From the NCBI GenBank assembly GCA_000432515.1, contig HF996029.1, positions 1 through 35,225 on the forward strand: 35,225 bases of DNA. The letters are read 5' to 3'. The position numbers were made by a program, and so were the translations under genes. Positions 1-7,499 of the stretch are shown here, piece after piece. How positions within the stretch are numbered: the first letter of the stretch is position 1; each line of letters starts with the position of its first letter. Source of the stretch: Bacteroides sp. CAG:545 (GTDB lineage: Bacteria > Bacteroidota > Bacteroidia > Bacteroidales > UBA932). The notes below the pieces were generated by a model that saw nothing but the letters and a program-made list of their open reading frames with translations, ran no database searches and was not told the origin of the DNA.

Positions 1-439
1 CCTCCGGGAGGCACTCGTCCTTGCAGCGGTTGCCGGCCTCCATGTGGAAGATCGGGATGTGAAGACGTTTCGCGCCAATGACAGAGAGACAGCTGTTCGT
101 GTCGCCGAGAACCAGTACTGCGTCCGGTTTGGTCTGGGCGAAGAGCTTGTACGAGCAGTTGATAATGTTGCCGCACGTCGCGCCTAGGTCGTCACCGACG
201 GCATCCATATAGACCTCCGGTTCAGCGAGTTTGAGGTCCCGGAAGAAGATGCCGTTCAGGTTGTAGTCGTAGTTCTGGCCTGTATGGGCGAGGATGACAT
301 CGAAATACTGACGGCATTTGGTGATGACCGCCGCCAGGCGGATAATCTCAGGGCGCGTACCTACTACGATACAGAGCTTGAGTTTGCCGTTCTCCTTCCA
401 GTGAATATCAGAATAATCGAATTTAGGTGTCTTTTCCAT
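1..439 (-). CDS. capG: UDP-N-acetylglucosamine 2-epimerase family protein, CapG/WbjD-like (N-terminal part, cut by window edge)
   Basis: The first 146 codons are visible; the stop lies beyond base 1. The reading shows the non-hydrolysing UDP-GlcNAc 2-epimerase fold start: GTRPEIIRL at residues 27-35, VLGDTNS at 110-116 and HMEAGNR at 132-138, all hallmarks of the WecB/CapG/WbjD family. It begins four bases after the capF stop, and AAGGA just before the ATG overlaps that stop, so it is translationally close-coupled. CapE, CapF and CapG together convert UDP-GlcNAc to UDP-N-acetyl-L-fucosamine, CapG doing the final C2 epimerisation. The order capE-capF-capG here supports the CapG role over a general WecB role. 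Family assignment is seen directly; substrate is inferred from neighbours. Confidence 0.88.
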   Translation of the reverse strand, partial: MEKTPKFDYSDIHWKENGKLKLCIVVGTRPEIIRLAAVITKCRQYFDVILAHTGQNYDYNLNGIFFRDLKLAEPEVYMDAVGDDLGATCGNIINCSYKLFAQTKPDAVLVLGDTNSCLSVIGAKRLHIPIFHMEAGNRCKDECLPE

Positions 440-443
440 TTCC

Positions 444-1673
444 TTATTTCTCCACTTTATCGAAATATGTGTCTGGTCTTTCAGGATTGAACACTTCGTT
501 GCAATACATTACGGTCACGAGGTCTTCGGTCTGGGAGAGATTGATGATGTTGTGCGTGTAGCCAGGCAGCATGATGACGGATTGGATGCGGTCACCGCTG
601 ACTTCATATTCAATGACCTCGTCACTTCCCTCCTTGCGCATCTGGATCAGGCCGCGGCCGGAAACCACGATGAACTGCTCCCATTTAGAGTTGTGCCAAT
701 GCTGGCCTTTCGTGATGCCCGGCTTGGAAATGTTGATGCTTACCTGACCGCAATTCAGCGTGTGTACCAGCTCGGTAAAAGACCCGCGCTGATCCTCGTT
801 CATCTTCAAATCGAAAATCGCCTTTTCTTTCGGCAGGTAGCTGAGGAATGTGGACATCAGGCGATAACGCAGACCGTCTTGCGGCATTTCGAGAGCCGTC
901 GAAGGTCCTTCCGCAGAATCCGGCACGGCACGTACTGCACGTGCGCATTCATATATGGTATCAACGATTTCTCCAAGCGTAGTCTTGTGAGTGACAGGAC
1001 AATAGCAATAACGTCCTTCAGCGGATGGCAGTACGTCAAGTCCCTCGAATTCGCAATGATGTTCCTGACCTTTGAGCGCGCAGATCATCTCCTCGACCAG
1101 ATCGTCGATGTAGAGGATTTCCATCTGCACGCTTCTGTCATTGACCTGGATTGGGAGGTCATTGGCGATATTGTTGCAGAACGTGGCGATGGCCGAATTG
1201 TAGTTCGGACGGCACCATTTTCCGTATAGGTTCGGGAAACGGTAAACGAGAACTTTGGCACCGGTCTCTTTGCCATATTCCAGGAAAAGATCCTCGCCGG
1301 CTTTCTTGCTCCTGCCGTATTCGCTGTTGCCGAAACGTCCTGTCAATGAGGCCTGCTGTGAGCTTGAGAGCATGACAGGACAAGTGTTGTGATGCTTTTT
1401 CAATGTATCGAGCAGCGTGGATGCGAAACCGTAATTGCCCTTCATGAACTCGTCATTGTCCTTCGGCCGGTTCACGCCCGCGAGGTTGAAGACGAAATCG
1501 CATTCGCCGCACCAGCTGTCCAGCTGCTCTGGAGTCGAGTCAATGTCGTATTCAAATACTTCATCGACCTGGAGGTCTCCATAGCAGCGGGCCTTGCCTT
1601 CTTTTATGCTGTTCAGTTGGCAGCAAAGGTTCTTGCCCACGAATCCTTTGGCGCCGGTAACCAGAATCTTCAT
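444..1673 (-). CDS. capF: CapF-like bifunctional epimerase/reductase (SDR domain plus cupin)
   Basis: A 409-residue protein with an N-terminal extended SDR domain (GAKGFVG at 7-13, catalytic-type YGRSK at 119-123) and a C-terminal cupin domain from about residue 285, with the metal-binding pattern QHWHNSKWEQF (HWH at 325-327, Glu at 332). This two-domain layout is specific to CapF/WbjC, in which the cupin domain performs C3 epimerisation of the CapE product and the SDR domain reduces the 4-keto group, giving UDP-N-acetyl-L-talosamine for CapG. Its start ATG shares a base with the stop of capE, so the genes are coupled. Length is slightly above the Staphylococcus homologue (about 370) but usual for an anaerobe version. 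Cytoplasmic. Confidence 0.92.
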   Translation of the reverse strand: MKILVTGAKGFVGKNLCCQLNSIKEGKARCYGDLQVDEVFEYDIDSTPEQLDSWCGECDFVFNLAGVNRPKDNDEFMKGNYGFASTLLDTLKKHHNTCPVMLSSSQQASLTGRFGNSEYGRSKKAGEDLFLEYGKETGAKVLVYRFPNLYGKWCRPNYNSAIATFCNNIANDLPIQVNDRSVQMEILYIDDLVEEMICALKGQEHHCEFEGLDVLPSAEGRYCYCPVTHKTTLGEIVDTIYECARAVRAVPDSAEGPSTALEMPQDGLRYRLMSTFLSYLPKEKAIFDLKMNEDQRGSFTELVHTLNCGQVSINISKPGITKGQHWHNSKWEQFIVVSGRGLIQMRKEGSDEVIEYEVSGDRIQSVIMLPGYTHNIINLSQTEDLVTVMYCNEVFNPERPDTYFDKVEK

Positions 1674-2935
1674 TATTTCGCGAGATTTTCAACTCCGTTC
1701 AATTCGTTCTGGATATATTCAAGGGCACCTATCTTGGCCTTGGTCTCTTCCAAGTTCAGACGGTATGTGTTGTCAGAATTGAACTCCTCTATGGTGGCAC
1801 GTTTTACATCACCCTTGGTGAAGTACTGGTCATAGTTCAGGTCGCGGTTGTCTGCCGGGACACGGTAGAAGTTGCCCATATCCTCGGCTTTGGCGCATTC
1901 TTCCTTGGTAAGGAGTGTCTCGTACATCTTCTCGCCGTGACGGATACCGATGACCTTGATGTCCTCTTTTTTGCCACCGAAGAGTTCGCAGACAGCTTCT
2001 GCCTGTGTCTGGATGGTGCATGCCGGAGCTTTCTGAACGAGAATGTCGCCGCCGATGACCTTGATGTCCTCTTTCCTGCCGCCGAAAAGGTCGCAGACGG
2101 CCTCCGCCTGTGTCTGGATGGTGCATGCCGGAGCTTTCTGAACGAGAATGTCGCCATTGTGGCCATGCTCGAATGCGAAAAGTACCAGGTCCACAGCCTC
2201 TTCGAGGGACATGATGAAACGTGTCATCTTAGGCTCCGTAAGAGTGATAGGGTTGCCGCTGCGGATCTGCTCGATCCATAGAGGAATCACGGAACCGCGG
2301 GAGCACATGACATTGCCATAACGTGTGCAGCAGATCTTGGTGTTGCGGGAGTTACGGCTCTTGGCTACGGCGATTTTCTCTTCGATGGCTTTGGTGATGC
2401 CCATTGCATTGATCGGATATGCTGCCTTGTCGGTAGAGAGACAGATGACTGCTCCGACATTGTTTTCGATAGCGGCCGTGAGAACATTGTCCGTGCCTAT
2501 CACATTGGTCCTCACTGCTTCCATCGGGAAGAATTCGCAGCTAGAGAGACAGATGACTGCTCCTACATTGTTTTCGATAGCTGCCGTAAGAACATTGTCA
2601 GTGCCTATCACATTGGTCCTCACTGCTTCCATCGGGAAGAATTCGCAGCTCGGAACCTGCTTGAGGGCGGCTGCATGGAAAATGTAATCTGTGCCTGGCA
2701 TCGCCGAGCGTACGCTTTCCAAGTTTCTGACGTCGCCGATGTAGAATTTTATCTTGTGTGCAACGTCAGGAAATTTCGCCTGATACTCGTGGCGCATGTC
2801 GTCCTGTTTCTTCTCGTCGCGTGAGAAAATCCTGATCTCAGCAATGTCTGTTCTGAGAAAACGCTTCAATACTGCGTTTCCGAAACTACCGGTACCACCG
2901 GTAATCATAAGGGTTTTACCCGCAAAAATGCTCAT
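1673..2935 (-). CDS. capE: CapE-like UDP-GlcNAc 4,6-dehydratase/5-epimerase with two internal duplications
   Basis: A 420-residue extended SDR protein: GGTGSFG at 13-19, STDKAAYP at 167-174, NAMGITK ending at Lys182, and IRHGEKMYETL near the C-terminus, all typical of the soluble CapE/FlaA1/PseB group, which is normally about 340-350 residues. The excess is explained by two in-frame tandem duplications. Residues 96-131 repeat as 132-167 (identical at protein level, four synonymous base differences), and residues 261-295 repeat as 296-330 (D/E and R/K differences). Removing one copy of each gives about 349 residues. The first duplication adds a helix and strand just before the catalytic STDK, so the product as written would probably misfold. 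It could be a real mutation or an assembly artefact. Starts the CapE-CapF-CapG series for UDP-L-FucNAc. Confidence 0.9.
   Translation of the reverse strand: MSIFAGKTLMITGGTGSFGNAVLKRFLRTDIAEIRIFSRDEKKQDDMRHEYQAKFPDVAHKIKFYIGDVRNLESVRSAMPGTDYIFHAAALKQVPSCEFFPMEAVRTNVIGTDNVLTAAIENNVGAVICLSSCEFFPMEAVRTNVIGTDNVLTAAIENNVGAVICLSTDKAAYPINAMGITKAIEEKIAVAKSRNSRNTKICCTRYGNVMCSRGSVIPLWIEQIRSGNPITLTEPKMTRFIMSLEEAVDLVLFAFEHGHNGDILVQKAPACTIQTQAEAVCDLFGGRKEDIKVIGGDILVQKAPACTIQTQAEAVCELFGGKKEDIKVIGIRHGEKMYETLLTKEECAKAEDMGNFYRVPADNRDLNYDQYFTKGDVKRATIEEFNSDNTYRLNLEETKAKIGALEYIQNELNGVENLAK
1947..2155 (-). repeat. Tandem duplication B inside capE (unit 105 bp)
   Basis: Bases 1947-2050 and 2052-2155 are near-identical copies with an offset of 105 bp. 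The two copies differ at eight positions, all in the part nearest base 1947; the last 45 or so bases are identical. In the protein this gives two adjacent copies of a 35-residue block starting GDILVQKAPACTIQTQ. The unit is a multiple of three, so the frame is kept. Confidence 0.95.
2436..2651 (-). repeat. Tandem duplication A inside capE (unit 108 bp)
   Basis: Bases 2436-2543 and 2544-2651 are copies with an offset of 108 bp and four differences, all synonymous. The 36-residue block, which begins SCEFFPMEAVRTNVIG and ends VICLS, therefore occurs twice in a row. The unit is a multiple of three. The synonymous-only divergence looks like two strain alleles placed in series. Confidence 0.95.
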
Positions 2936-3067
2936 GATATGTTAAAATTATTAATTGTCGTTGGATGTTTTTTCAATCTAAGCGAATCCGCCACTACGGT
3001 AATCATCAATGTTTTTCCTGCAAAAATACTCATGATATGTTAAAATTAATAAACGTCGTTTAATGTT
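2900..3067 (-). repeat. Duplicated 5' end of capE (copies offset by 98 bp)
   Basis: The segment around 2901-2969, covering the first twelve codons, start and upstream sequence of capE, recurs with more divergence at about 2999-3067. The second copy encodes MSIFAGKTLMIT and then leaves the capE sequence. Both copies share the stretch ctcatgatatgttaaaatta just upstream of the start codon. This is the third unit of roughly 100 bp duplicated in the same gene. Confidence 0.85.
2932..3033 (-). CDS. 33-codon open frame made by the duplicated capE start, overlapping the capE start codon
   Basis: An ATG at 3033-3031 begins MSIFAGKTLMITVVADSLRL and runs 33 codons to a TGA at 2934-2932, which overlaps the ATG of capE in the form ATGA. 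The first twelve codons copy capE. If transcribed, it would sit as a translationally coupled leader peptide. It is most likely a by-product of the duplication (or of a faulty join) and not a selected gene. No known family. Confidence 0.3.
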   Translation of the reverse strand: MSIFAGKTLMITVVADSLRLKKHPTTINNFNIS

Positions 3068-3187
3068 TTCAATATGCCCCAAGCCACAACCAGTCTCCAC
3101 ATATCTGTGGCCTGATTAAAACACACTGCATAAGAGCGAAAATATGTATAATTATGCTCTCAATGAGTGCAATATCATCAAGAAAGT

Positions 3188-3753
3188 CTACACTTCACCC
3201 GTTACTCGATTTTCTTCACATGCTTCACCACCAACAATCCGTACCAGTTCAGAAATATCCGTATTGTACTGTTTGTCCAACAAATACTTCAAAGCCATCT
3301 TTAACGCTCTGAATTCAGAGTTGCCGTTAATTGCTGCGAATAAGTTCTTGAAACGCTCATCCGTGTTTGACGTGACAGACTTGGATAGTTTGGTGAATTC
3401 TTTCAGAGTTGACGGAAGGTTGTATTTTTCCGTATCGACTCCTTGCTCTTTAGCGCCAATACAAATTTATCCACGGCAGGAGAAATCGTAATCAGATACT
3501 GATGACGGGATTTATGCTTCAATAATGTCAGGTGCTCAGTCTTGGCAATCTCGTCACAATCCTGTATATAGCCGAGTTCTACCTTATCTTTATCGATAAT
3601 TCCGATAGCGAACTTTTCTGCAAATGTATTGTTCAACTGGCCCACTACCTTTGAGCAGCAATGTTGATGATTTACTACTCCGTCCAGAAGATATTCTATC
3701 AGGTTTGTATCAACATAGCACTCAGGCATTACGTTCAAAATCTTCCGCTTCAT
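3188..3753 (-). pseudogene. TOPRIM-like partner of the AAA ATPase, broken by a one-base frameshift
   Basis: The frame opens at 3753, overlapping the ATPase stop by four bases, and reads 116 codons to a TGA at 3405-3403. A change of frame near 3451-3462 lets the reading continue as AKEQGVDTEKYNLPSTLKEF and on through a helical tail to a TAG at 3190-3188. The corrected length is exactly 189 codons with one inserted base, so a single-base deletion fits. N-terminal features suggest a small TOPRIM-like fold: ECYVD at 11-15 matches the E-x3-D spacing of the first TOPRIM motif, and IIDKDK at 52-57 matches the later DxD motif. This is my inference, not a firm family match. Paired with the upstream ATPase, it resembles the ATPase-plus-TOPRIM layout of defence modules such as OLD nucleases or PARIS. 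A sequencing error is as likely as true decay. Confidence 0.65.
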
Positions 3754-4910
3754 ACATACATCTCGAAATTGAAGAACATATCTACACCGTTATCGTAAGC
3801 TTCGTGTATCTCCTCATCATTGAGCTGCTTTACGGAAAAATCTCTGCTGGCAGGCTTCTGTGGATGAGTGAACATTATTGATAATTCTTTCGGGGCAGCC
3901 TTGATCAGCTGATTCAGAACATACGGACTATGCGTTGTGATGAAAAGCATGTCTCCGTGCATTTTTATCTGCTCCAGCATCCAATTCACGAATTGGCATT
4001 GAGTCGGAGGAAACAAATTATCCTCTGGCTCTTCAAGGAATATCTCGCTATGATCAACATTGATATACTCCTGACAAATCGACTTGAACTTCTTCGCCTG
4101 GTCTGGCTTGGAAAACGAATAATCTACACCATCGATGGTGACGACTTCAATCGTCTCGTCATGGTTGAAATCCTTTTCATAGAGATTGGCATAAATGGTC
4201 GACAATAGATTTTTGCGCTCTTCTTTCTGTTCATACGACATCTTGCCTGCTTCTGCATTGTATTGGCCTGCAGTAAGATAATCGAGATGTACATACATAG
4301 GGAGGAGCGATTGGATACCGCTGGAACTCTCCTTCAGTTTCAGCGGAGTTCCGTTCTCCAGTCTTATGTTGTCCGTATTTGTCTGGGAGTCATAAGAATA
4401 AGACATGCCCAGATTCAAGAAATTCTCCTCGCTCTTTACAAACTTCCTGGCCCTGTCCCAATCTGACATGAAGTCAAGCATGTTGCCATCCAATGGAAGG
4501 AAACTCCACCCCGGAATTGAAGCCACCAAATTTCTGTCGGCGGGGACATAACTTACCTTTGGCCTCTTATAGTTCCAATGATCATTTTTCCATCTCATCG
4601 TAAACTCCTTTTCTGAATGGCTGTATGAGAAGAATACATGTTCGGTTTCATATTCGATGTAGGTATCCGGATGGACGTATCCTGCCATTTGATAATAGCT
4701 GGTCATGGTGTCAATGAAGGCCGAGCCGTTACCGAAACCGTTGACCTTTTGAGACAATTCAAGACGTTTTTCAACCCAGGTACAATAGCACGCCGTCTTA
4801 AGTACGCAGCTCTTGCCGGAACTCTGCATACCTATCAATACATTTACCTGTCCAAGTTGAAGGTCCGCATTACGAATCGGACCGAAATTCTTTATGACCA
4901 AGTGTCTCAT
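3750..4910 (-). CDS. ABC-type AAA ATPase (AAA_15/AAA_21-like), first gene of a two-gene accessory cassette
   Basis: A 386-residue protein with a complete SMC/ABC-like ATPase core: Walker A GMQSSGKS at 27-34, signature-like SSSGIQS at 195-201, Walker B IFLEEPEDNLFP at 290-301 and H-loop THSPYVL at 326-332. This is the predicted ATPase family found in OLD, Septu, PARIS and related anti-phage systems, where it partners with a nuclease or TOPRIM protein. It begins 14 bases after the Wzi-like gene stop and ends overlapping its small partner, so it appears to share the capsule operon transcript. G+C is visibly lower here (60-base lines at 3541 and 4021 are about 37-40 percent, against about 65 percent at 5041), which suggests acquisition from elsewhere. 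No role in sugar synthesis is apparent. Function beyond ATPase is inferred. Confidence 0.85.
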   Translation of the reverse strand: MRHLVIKNFGPIRNADLQLGQVNVLIGMQSSGKSCVLKTACYCTWVEKRLELSQKVNGFGNGSAFIDTMTSYYQMAGYVHPDTYIEYETEHVFFSYSHSEKEFTMRWKNDHWNYKRPKVSYVPADRNLVASIPGWSFLPLDGNMLDFMSDWDRARKFVKSEENFLNLGMSYSYDSQTNTDNIRLENGTPLKLKESSSGIQSLLPMYVHLDYLTAGQYNAEAGKMSYEQKEERKNLLSTIYANLYEKDFNHDETIEVVTIDGVDYSFSKPDQAKKFKSICQEYINVDHSEIFLEEPEDNLFPPTQCQFVNWMLEQIKMHGDMLFITTHSPYVLNQLIKAAPKELSIMFTHPQKPASRDFSVKQLNDEEIHEAYDNGVDMFFNFEMYV

Positions 4911-4924
4911 ATCGTTTGGGCATT

Positions 4925-6433
4925 TTAATATCTCAATATAAACATATCATCAAAATATCTCACTTCCCCGCGGCCGAGGGTGTATCTGACACCGACGGTG
5001 AGGCCGATGGCGTCTTGATAGAGCTGGCCCTTGTCGAGATAGAGGCCGTACAGGACGGAGAGGCCGGGGATGCGGAAGACGGACTCGAACTGGCCTGTGA
5101 AGGCGGCGGAAATCTGCTTCAGACCGGTTTCATGGACCGTTCCCCAGGGCTTTTGGATCTGGGACTCGCCCGTGTAGGGAGCCTGGTAGGTACCGTAGTT
5201 CTCTGTGTAGGTCAGCATCAGTTTGTAGGGATGCTTGCGAAAAAGCTTTCCGCCGAGGCCCAGGTGATGCGACTTGACGCGATTGTTCTCTATGCCGCGG
5301 TTTATCCGAGCTGAGGTCCACGTCTGATCGTGCACTCCTCTCGGCAGGAACAGCGGGTCGCCGATTACCCTTCCGTGATGGGTCCAGCCGGATCTGTAAT
5401 AGGAGTTGGCGAAGTAGTCATCGATGCCTACCGTAGATACTCCGGGCGGCGTGATGGAATTGCCTTTGTCATCGAACATCTCGCCGTTTATCGGTCCCGA
5501 CTGGTACAGAGTATATTGGTGTTCATACAGGATGTCGCTAACCCATCTGTTCTTGTCAGTGAAACTGAATGACAGCGTATTGACTCCGTCGGGGAAATTG
5601 TAGAATCCCATTCCCGAGCCGTCGTTGTATGGAATGTCGTGCTGAGCCGTGACAGTCCATTTGTCGGCACGATATGTAACCCTGAAAATCTCGCTTCCTC
5701 CCTGGTCCCCGATGACATTCAGCCTGTCGCTCATGGTTCCGCCTTCTCCTGCATGACGTCCGGTCACAACCTTGATATAGTTCTTTATCGTCACCGGATA
5801 GCTGACATCTGTCGGATGATGACCTGCCCACATCGCGTAATGGTCGATCACCGCGTCGAATGACAGCCTGTCTGTCGCGGCATATCGCAGCCCCACCCTC
5901 ATTCTGTGGACCAATGCACCTTCGACATGGCGGTCGTCCATCGTCATATAATCGCCGTACGCACCATAAAGCCACAAGTGTTTTTTGGTCAATGGCAAGG
6001 CCACGGGGTCCAAGGAGATGAGATAACCTGGCATCGAACGCGCATTTCCTGTCTCCACAAGATGCCCGCCTGTCACTGACAATGAGCCCAATTCCCGAGA
6101 TGCGCCGATAAAGTCGTTTTCTCTATGTTTTATGCCAATGTCCAGAGTCAAGAGTTTCCACCTGACTGAGCCATAGAGTTCATCGGCCATCAGATTGACC
6201 GTCCGGGATGACGGGTCGAGTGGATTATGATAGGCATTGGTTGCCAATGAAACGCCGCAGCTGTACTGTATAGTCCTGGACTTGTCACTCTGAGAATAAA
6301 CCTGCAACAGTGCCAGTCCCCCTCTGCGCTCAGGCATCAGTCCATACTGATTGGTCGTCATCCAGTATGGAAGATAACCGTCTGTCGATGCCATCGCCCC
6401 CATCAGCATTATCGACGCCACGAAGTCGTTCAT
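4925..6433 (-). CDS. Capsule assembly Wzi family outer-membrane beta-barrel protein
   Basis: A 502-residue protein beginning with a short hydrophobic signal-like segment (FVASIMLMGAMAS) followed by GYLPYWMTTNQYGLMPERRGG, which matches the PYW-x2-N-x-YG start of mature Wzi-like proteins in Bacteroidetes. The rest is rich in alternating aromatic and polar strands, and it ends in an aromatic residue, as outer-membrane barrels do. In the Wzi family such proteins help anchor or assemble capsule at the outer membrane. The ATG follows directly on the in-frame TAG of the upstream epimerase, with AAGGAG just before it, so no longer start is possible in this frame. Its place among nucleotide-sugar genes supports a capsule or exopolysaccharide role. 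Confidence 0.83.
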   Translation of the reverse strand: MNDFVASIMLMGAMASTDGYLPYWMTTNQYGLMPERRGGLALLQVYSQSDKSRTIQYSCGVSLATNAYHNPLDPSSRTVNLMADELYGSVRWKLLTLDIGIKHRENDFIGASRELGSLSVTGGHLVETGNARSMPGYLISLDPVALPLTKKHLWLYGAYGDYMTMDDRHVEGALVHRMRVGLRYAATDRLSFDAVIDHYAMWAGHHPTDVSYPVTIKNYIKVVTGRHAGEGGTMSDRLNVIGDQGGSEIFRVTYRADKWTVTAQHDIPYNDGSGMGFYNFPDGVNTLSFSFTDKNRWVSDILYEHQYTLYQSGPINGEMFDDKGNSITPPGVSTVGIDDYFANSYYRSGWTHHGRVIGDPLFLPRGVHDQTWTSARINRGIENNRVKSHHLGLGGKLFRKHPYKLMLTYTENYGTYQAPYTGESQIQKPWGTVHETGLKQISAAFTGQFESVFRIPGLSVLYGLYLDKGQLYQDAIGLTVGVRYTLGRGEVRYFDDMFILRY

Positions 6434-7498
6434 CTACTCCTTCTCTCCATAATAGCGCTTGTACCACTGGGCAAAAGCACGGAGGCCGTCACGCAGCGGT
6501 GTGGATGGCCTGAAGCCGAAGTCGTTTTCGAGTGGCGTGGTATCTGCGTATGTTACCGGAACATCGCCCGGCTGCATTGGAACGAGTTTCTTGTGAGAAT
6601 CAAAGTCGTAGTCCTGAGGAAGGACTCCTGCATGGAGCAGCTCCTGCTGAAGGATATCCACGAACTCGAGGAGGTTCTCAGGGTGACTGTTGCCGATGTT
6701 ATAGACCTTGTACGGAGGCACAGGCAGACCATCTTCTCCACTCTGCTTCTCAGGAGCGTGCTGCATGACACGTACTACTCCCTCCACGATATCATCCACA
6801 TAGGTAAAATCACGTTTGCAGTTACCGTAGTTGAATATCTGGATGGTCTCCCCTTTCACGAGTTTGTTCGTGAAACCGAAATATGCCATGTCAGGACGTC
6901 CTGCAGGGCCGTAAACAGTGAAGAACCGCAGTCCGGTGGAAGGTATGTTGTAGAGCTTCGAATAGGCGTGCGCCATCAGTTCGTTGCTCTTTTTCGTCGC
7001 AGCATAGAGGCTTACAGGATTGTCCACCTTGTCGTCAGTGGAGTACGGCACCTTCTTGTTCGAGCCGTAAACACTTGATGATGAAGCATATACAAGATGT
7101 TCCACCTCATAATGGCGGCAAGCCTCGAGAATATTGTAGAAACCTATAAGGTTGCTCTCGATATACGCGTCAGGATTAGTTATGGAATAACGCACTCCGG
7201 CCTGCGCAGCGAGATTCACCACCACAGAAAAATGGTATTTCGAGAAAAGGTCATTGACAATGTCCTTGTCGGCAATGCTCGCTTTCACGAAGGTCCAGTC
7301 CCGGCCCAATGCCTCGATTTCCTCGAGTCTTGCGTATTTGATATTAACGTCGTAATAATCTGTTACCGAATCAATTCCGACGATTTTAATACCATTGAAT
7401 TCATGAAACAGCCTTTTCACTAAATTGCTGCCGATAAATCCAGCTGCACCAGTCACGAGGACTGTCTTTCTGTACAAAGAGATATTGTATTCCAGCAT
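6434..7498 (-). CDS. UDP-glucuronate 4-epimerase-like NAD-dependent epimerase
   Basis: From the ATG at 7498 the product is 354 residues: NAD-binding GAAGFIG at 17-23, catalytic YAATK at 165-169, and the stretches NLAAQAGVRYSI and RFFTVYGPAGRPDMAYFGF that mark the CapI/GAE branch of SDR epimerases. These convert UDP-glucuronate to UDP-galacturonate in the cytoplasm. An upstream in-frame ATG at 7627 would add 43 residues read out of the dehydrogenase gene and is rejected; the chosen start lies one base after the stop of the UDP-glucose dehydrogenase gene. The pairing with that dehydrogenase, which makes UDP-glucuronate, fits the epimerase assignment well. Confidence 0.9.
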   Translation of the reverse strand: MLEYNISLYRKTVLVTGAAGFIGSNLVKRLFHEFNGIKIVGIDSVTDYYDVNIKYARLEEIEALGRDWTFVKASIADKDIVNDLFSKYHFSVVVNLAAQAGVRYSITNPDAYIESNLIGFYNILEACRHYEVEHLVYASSSSVYGSNKKVPYSTDDKVDNPVSLYAATKKSNELMAHAYSKLYNIPSTGLRFFTVYGPAGRPDMAYFGFTNKLVKGETIQIFNYGNCKRDFTYVDDIVEGVVRVMQHAPEKQSGEDGLPVPPYKVYNIGNSHPENLLEFVDILQQELLHAGVLPQDYDFDSHKKLVPMQPGDVPVTYADTTPLENDFGFRPSTPLRDGLRAFAQWYKRYYGEKE

Positions 7499-7499
7499 C

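Noticed and set aside
1937..2166. Possible CRISPR-like or VNTR array in capE
   Set aside because: Only two copies without spacers at each site; these are plain tandem duplications.
3144..3491. Plus-strand open frame of 115 codons between capE and the ATPase pair
   Set aside because: It is antisense to the frameshifted end of the ATPase partner gene, whose restored frame gives a better protein.
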